Source of the DNA: Cavia porcellus
Lineage: Eukaryota > Chordata > Mammalia > Rodentia > Caviidae
NCBI RefSeq assembly: GCF_034190915.1
Contig: NW_026947485.1
Location: forward strand, 29,277,519-29,341,518
Length of the DNA stretch: 64,000 nt
Reading direction: 5' to 3'
Under the pieces are notes generated by a model. That model searched no databases. It saw nothing but the letters and a program-made list of their open reading frames with translations, and was not told the DNA's origin. Of the stretch, positions 59,901 through 64,000 are shown piece after piece. The translations under genes and the position numbers were made by a program. Position 1 is the stretch's first letter. The number at the start of each line of letters is the position of its first letter.

Positions 59901-60370
59901 CTGTTACTTTGATCATCCTAAGACTGCTGAAAAATAATATGTAAAATTAGACTACTGTATAACCTTAAAATGAGCAATGAGCTGAAAGACAGGTATAAGT
60001 TACATTTTTAAATCTGCCTGTCTTACTACAGCATAACTTAATTAACAATGAAACTATCTCAAAAGCCAATGTTAAATCAATGCAAGAAATAGACCTATCA
60101 TTTTAGCATTTGAAACCATAAGTTCAAGTATTTTATAGAATGTAGATGCCTGTCAATTATTTGATACATTATTATTGTATTTCCATAAAATAAAACTGAA
60201 TATTAATTCAACTAATAAAATAGAAATTTAAATTTCTTTTTCTAAGAAATAAAAATTTGTTACAAAAACAATTAAATTTCACTTTCATTGGCTGATTTTC
60301 TAAGTAATGTTTTAAAAAAACATCACTGGTCTGATAAAAGAAGATGTATTGTTATGTAAACATCTCCAAA
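57000..60370. other. Unique AT-rich DNA with one SINE
   Basis: Purine-rich GAAA runs at 57640-57682 and a T-run at 59151-59173 are the only simple repeats. The 118-codon minus frame at 57119-57475 has no motif I recognise. Confidence 0.5.
57807..57895 (-). mobile_element. ID-like tRNA SINE, older
   Basis: T-run, TATCAGGAATTGAACTCAGC, CACTTGTCAGGCAC, GCTGAGCTATATTTTCAGG, with a small deletion in the middle. Confidence 0.75.
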
Positions 60371-60374
60371 CTCC

Positions 60375-60466
60375 TGGGCCCACGGAGTCCTCCTAATTCA
60401 CCCCACTGCCTCGCCACTCTTCACCCCCTACCCGGTAGCTGGGACTACCAGTGTCCACAGCACCTG
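60375..60466 (-). mobile_element. Possible 7SL-type SINE remnant
   Basis: 'aactcctgggcccacggagtcctcc' and 'ggtagctgggactaccagtg' resemble a reversed Alu/B1-like monomer, but the middle is poorly conserved. Confidence 0.4.
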
Positions 60467-60701
60467 TTATTTTTAGTAAGTCTACTGTTAGAGTTCAAAG
60501 ATGGCCTAGAGGTCGATACCCCCACTAATCATCTTAGATATGGATGACATTCTCTAATGTAGACTTCCAAACTTACGGCATTTTCAAGATAACTGACCAT
60601 CTTTACCTTAAAATATTCAATGATAAAGAGAATATCATTTTTTATGTCTAGATCAAGCTTTTTAACAAACCAATATTTTTCCTTTTAAAAAGGAAAGCAC
60701 A

Positions 60702-60780
60702 GGGCTGCAGATTTAGCTTAGCAGCATAAGCACCTGTCTGGTCATGAGTTTGATCCCCGGTACCAAAAATAAAATAAAAG
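60702..60780 (+). mobile_element. ID-like tRNA SINE with internal deletion
   Basis: GCTGCAGATTTAGCTTAGCA, then CACCTGTCTGGTCATGAG, missing about 15 bases of the anticodon-arm region. B box GAGTTTGATCCCCGGTACC is present. The tail AAAATAAAATAAAAG holds the insertion site of the next SINE. Confidence 0.8.
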
Positions 60781-60868
60781 GGCCGGGGATTTAGCTCAAT
60801 TGGCTCAAGTGTTTGCCTGGTAAGTGTAAGGTCATGAGTTTGATCCCTAGTACCAAACAAAATAAAAG
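60781..60868 (+). mobile_element. ID-like tRNA SINE inserted in the tail of another
   Basis: GGCCGGGGATTTAGCTCAAT, GAGTTTGATCCCTAGTACC. The duplication AAAATAAAAG lies at 60771-60780 and 60859-60868, showing a nested insertion and not a tandem duplication. Confidence 0.85.
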
Positions 60869-60869
60869 C

Positions 60870-62620
60870 ACATATCTTCCTTTTTAAATGTATTTTTTAG
60901 GATAATATATCCAGAAGTGTTTACTTCCATTTAGGAGGTAATAAAATGCAAGAGAGATTTTTGCCTAGTTTACTTTCTAATATTTCCTGTCTGTAATACG
61001 TACTGCATATTCTAACATTTCCCATCTTACAGTTTCTGAAGAGAATGCAATTTCATGCTTATGGATTTTCAGTTTCTAACACTCAATGACTAGACAATTG
61101 GTGACTGAATGATTCTAAACTGTGCTATTCTAACTGTCCGAAAGGAATAGTTATTCTTTAGCAGCCTGCTTTTTTTGGGAAAATGTATCATTTGCTTTAT
61201 GTTTTCTTGAACTGTTTATTGCAATTAGTAGAAATGCTTTTATCTTTTCAATTTGTCTTTGTCTGGCCTACGCAGTAACACTGTTCTTAGAAATGCTAGT
61301 GAGGGGAAGGCCAGCACTTCCTGGAATATAGCCACAATGAGGTGATTCTCGACCAACTCAGCTTAGGTCTTGTAATTTAATGCACACAGGCACAAAACAC
61401 TTTGTCTTCTCAAACTGTAATTTGAAATTAAGATGCATTCAAAACCTACAAGCTGATTTTCTTAGCTCAGCTTTATTATTTTAATTCCCTACAGGATGGA
61501 AGGATAGAGAGAATTTATACAGACTCCGCAAAGTTTTACTCTTTTCTTTTAGAATTTGCTATCATCCACCAACACTCTTTTCTGAGAAGGAGTAACTACA
61601 CTGATTTCAATTTACTTAATTTGGTACCAGGGATCAAATTCACTACCCTGCAGTTGTCAAACAGGCGCTGTGCCACTGAGCCAAATCCCTGGTCCTGATT
61701 TCCATTTATAAGAGTGATCATAGGAAATACTTTTCAGCATTTGGGATTCCTCAGGGCCAATCAAGCCCTAAATTTGCTACCAGTGGTATCTAGGAATGGA
61801 AACATAAAGCAAGATGTCTAGAATGCATTGTGTGCAAAGCATAATACTCTGCAAGATATGAATCGCTGTAGCTTAAAAATTACTTGCAATTAAGCTTCAG
61901 TGTTAATCAAATTTTAATGTATCCTTTGAAAACCAATTGTTGATATAAACTACTCTAAATCATATAGTTTGTCAGAACAGTTTCCTAATTACCTATTACA
62001 GTTGATGTTTTAATAAAATGCTCCCTAAAAGTTTAGTAGCTGATACTTTCCTAAAATTCCTCTTTTTTCCATATTGATTGGACACGTTTCTTCAGATGTT
62101 GGTTCTAATTAAGATTATCTTTATACCCAAATTTCTGGGATTACAGATTCCAAATAGTATTAAATATCAAGCATACCAAAGTTAGGCTCAAAGAAATGTA
62201 CCAAGTAAGCAAACTAATTACTTTCACTATCCTTTCTACTTACCCTTGGTATCCTAGCTCTTTATTTTGAACAACTCTTCAGCACACCACAAGTGAAGAT
62301 AAAGTTGGCAACTAAGAGCTGTTGAGATTAAAAGTTAGATTTTTTTTCCCTGAAACATTCCTTGAAATGAATGTAAAATGTTTTTTCTTTTAAAAATAAA
62401 GACTTAAAACTCATCCCGAGAAAAGCTGTTTGGTTCCTGCATGTACATTTATAAGAGTGGATAGTGCCAGCAGCGGTAAGGGAAGACAAGAACCAATGGT
62501 GGGGTTCTACTCAACATATAATCTTTAGAATTGTGATGTCCTGTGTTTTGTACTGTTGTACAATCAGTTTGACAACTCTGCATAAATGTCTTATAAGATT
62601 TAAATTTTACACTGGCTATA
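60870..62620. other. Unique AT-rich DNA with one SINE
   Basis: Only the SINE at 61619 is recognised. Confidence 0.5.
61619..61694 (-). mobile_element. ID-like tRNA SINE
   Basis: TGGTACCAGGGATCAAATTC to GAGCCAAATCCCTGG. Flanked by CTGATTTCAATTTA (61601-61614) and CTGATTTCCATTTA (61695-61708). Confidence 0.8.
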
Positions 62621-62625
62621 AGTGT

Positions 62626-63523
62626 ATCAGTTTCCTACTACTGTTGTAATGAATTATCACAAGCACAGTGGCTTAAAACAACTGCTATGACCTGAATGTT
62701 TGTGTCGCCCTAAAATTCAAACTTTGAAACCTAATCACCAAATGCTATCGTATTTGAAGATAAGACTCTTAAGAGGTAACTAAGTGAGAGTGAATCCCTC
62801 ATAATGACAGCAGTACATTTATAAAAAGACAGATGGTTTGCTTCCTCTTTCTTTGCTCTCTACTATGTAAGGATACAACAAAAAGATGACCATCGGTAAA
62901 TCAGGAAATAGGCCCTCACCAGACACTAGATCTGTGGGTACCTTGAGTTTGAACCTCCTAGGACCAAGAACTGTGGTAATTAAATATACCCAGCCTATAA
63001 TATTTGTATTGAAAGTATTATAACCTGATCTCATCTCATTCTTAGCTCTGTATCCTTCCCTAATTTGTATTATGTAAACCAACAACATAATTTTCACAGT
63101 TTTTTGTTTAATATCTCACAGTTCTGGAGGTCATAAATCAAATCAGTTTCACCGAACTAAAGTCAAAGTATTAGGACTGGCTCCTTCTGCAGACTGAGAG
63201 AATCTATTCCTCACTATTTTTTAAAGTCTAGCTGCTGCCTAAATTCCTTGGTTTGTGACTCCTTTTTCCATCTTTAAAGAGATCAATCTCTGCTCTGTCA
63301 TTATCACATGGACTTCTCCCTCCCTTTTCTTCCCTACATCCTACATCCTTCTTACGGACTACTGTGATTAAATTGAGTCCACACTGATGATCCCAGATAA
63401 TCTCCCCATCTCATATTTTTAATTCAATCACATTTGCAAAGTGCTTTTTTTTATATATAAGATAACACCTACAGATTCCAGGGGTCTGTATTTAGAGACC
63501 ATTATTCAGCCTGCCACATTAGG
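62626..63523 (-). mobile_element. Older interspersed repeat, split by a MaLR-like insertion
   Basis: 'gtatcagtttcctactactgttgtaatgaattatcacaa' with 'ggcttaaaacaa' resumes after the insertion with 'atctcacagttctggaggtcat', 'ttatcacatggacttctccc', 'gtgattaaattgag' and 'gtatttagagaccattattcagcc'. This is the familiar order of an old mammalian LTR-type repeat read in reverse. Family assignment and strand are uncertain. Confidence 0.45.
62683..63105 (+). mobile_element. MaLR-like LTR fragment nested in another repeat
   Basis: 'ctgctatgacctgaatgtttgtgtcgcc', 'gaaacctaatcaccaaatg', 'ggccctcaccagacactagatctg' and 'accttgagtttgaacctcctagg...aagaactgtggtaattaaat' follow the MaLR-type LTR order. It interrupts the repeat at 62626-62682 and 63106-63523. 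Confidence 0.55.
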
Positions 63524-63865
63524 CTAAGAGTGTCTGGGCAAATGATGAGATATGTAAAAGAGCAGGATTCTCCCCTCTGCTTAGTTCTGAAGCCCTGTCA
63601 ATCCCACATACCTAGCCCCGACTGCGTGTGGGCAGAACCTAGAACAAGCACCTTCTATCTTCATAATTCATGGTAGTAAGTGAAGCATAAGAGGAGCTGT
63701 GGAGAAAAACGAAGCATATTTAAGCCTAAATGCAAGTCAGCTCAGACAGATTTTACAATATGATACAATTGTACTCAAGTGTAGGTCAGGGATGTAATTT
63801 TAAATAAGTGGTGTTTAATCACAATGTCTACTAAAGGAAGAAGCTAATCTTAAGAGAAAAATGAG

Positions 63866-63966
63866 GTGTACCTATGATTATTTAAAGGATTAAATGAGAC
63901 AATTTTTGTAAGACACTAAGCACAGGGTTTAACACTTTGTAAATGCTCAAAAATGTTAATATGATT
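63866..63966 (+). mobile_element. MIR relic
   Basis: 'ggattaaatgagacaat', 'agacactaagcacagggtttaaca' and 'taaatgctcaaaaatgtt' follow the MIR 3' half. Confidence 0.6.
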
Positions 63967-64000
63967 CCTTCCAGTGCTCAGAAATAAAAACCATTTTTTT

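Overview
This window is mammalian nuclear DNA: AT-rich, CpG-poor, with no long exon-like reading frame apart from retrotransposon ORF1. The repeat types point to a non-murine rodent. There are many tRNA-derived ID-like SINEs, 7SL-derived B1-like monomers, and at least three B1+ID composites of the B1-dID type, which are described from squirrel, dormouse and guinea-pig-related lineages. I cannot name the species from sequence alone. I see no exon, promoter or structural RNA of a host gene; the window could be intergenic or part of a large intron.

Layout: 1-8.7 kb is mostly unique DNA with scattered SINEs, a MaLR-like LTR fragment, a small inverted repeat whose right arm carries a SINE, and an unexplained CpG-containing block near 7.9-8.4 kb. 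From 8.7 to 25.6 kb almost everything is LINE-derived. The main component is several copies of an element that has an L1-type ORF1, no recognisable ORF2 (endonuclease/reverse transcriptase), and a 3' region made of degenerate tandem units of about 150 bp. That is the layout of 'half-L1' (HAL1) elements. One copy (about 12.16-15.85 kb, + strand) has an uninterrupted 365-codon ORF1 and a CpG-rich 5' end built of 44-bp repeats. A second, decayed copy (about 15.85-19.83 kb, - strand) lies tail-to-tail against it, forming an inverted repeat with arms of 3.5-4 kb. A third (about 23.28-25.56 kb, -) is degraded, and two 3' pieces sit at 8.71-9.79 kb. Between them (20.57-22.94 kb) is an ordinary L1 with a 5' inversion typical of twin priming.

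From 25.6 to 64 kb the DNA is largely unique, with isolated SINEs (many with clear target-site duplications), microsatellites, old MIR/L2/L1M relics, a 361-bp Tc1/mariner-type MITE with TA duplications (54.49-54.85 kb), more 3' HAL1-like sequence (56.74-57.0 kb) and nested LTR-like repeats near the right end.

Functionally, the only candidate protein is the 365-aa ORF1p-like RNA-binding protein. ID, B1 and ORF1-only elements all need L1 ORF2p supplied in trans. The SINE flanking duplications and the twin-primed L1 are the direct marks of that machinery in this window.
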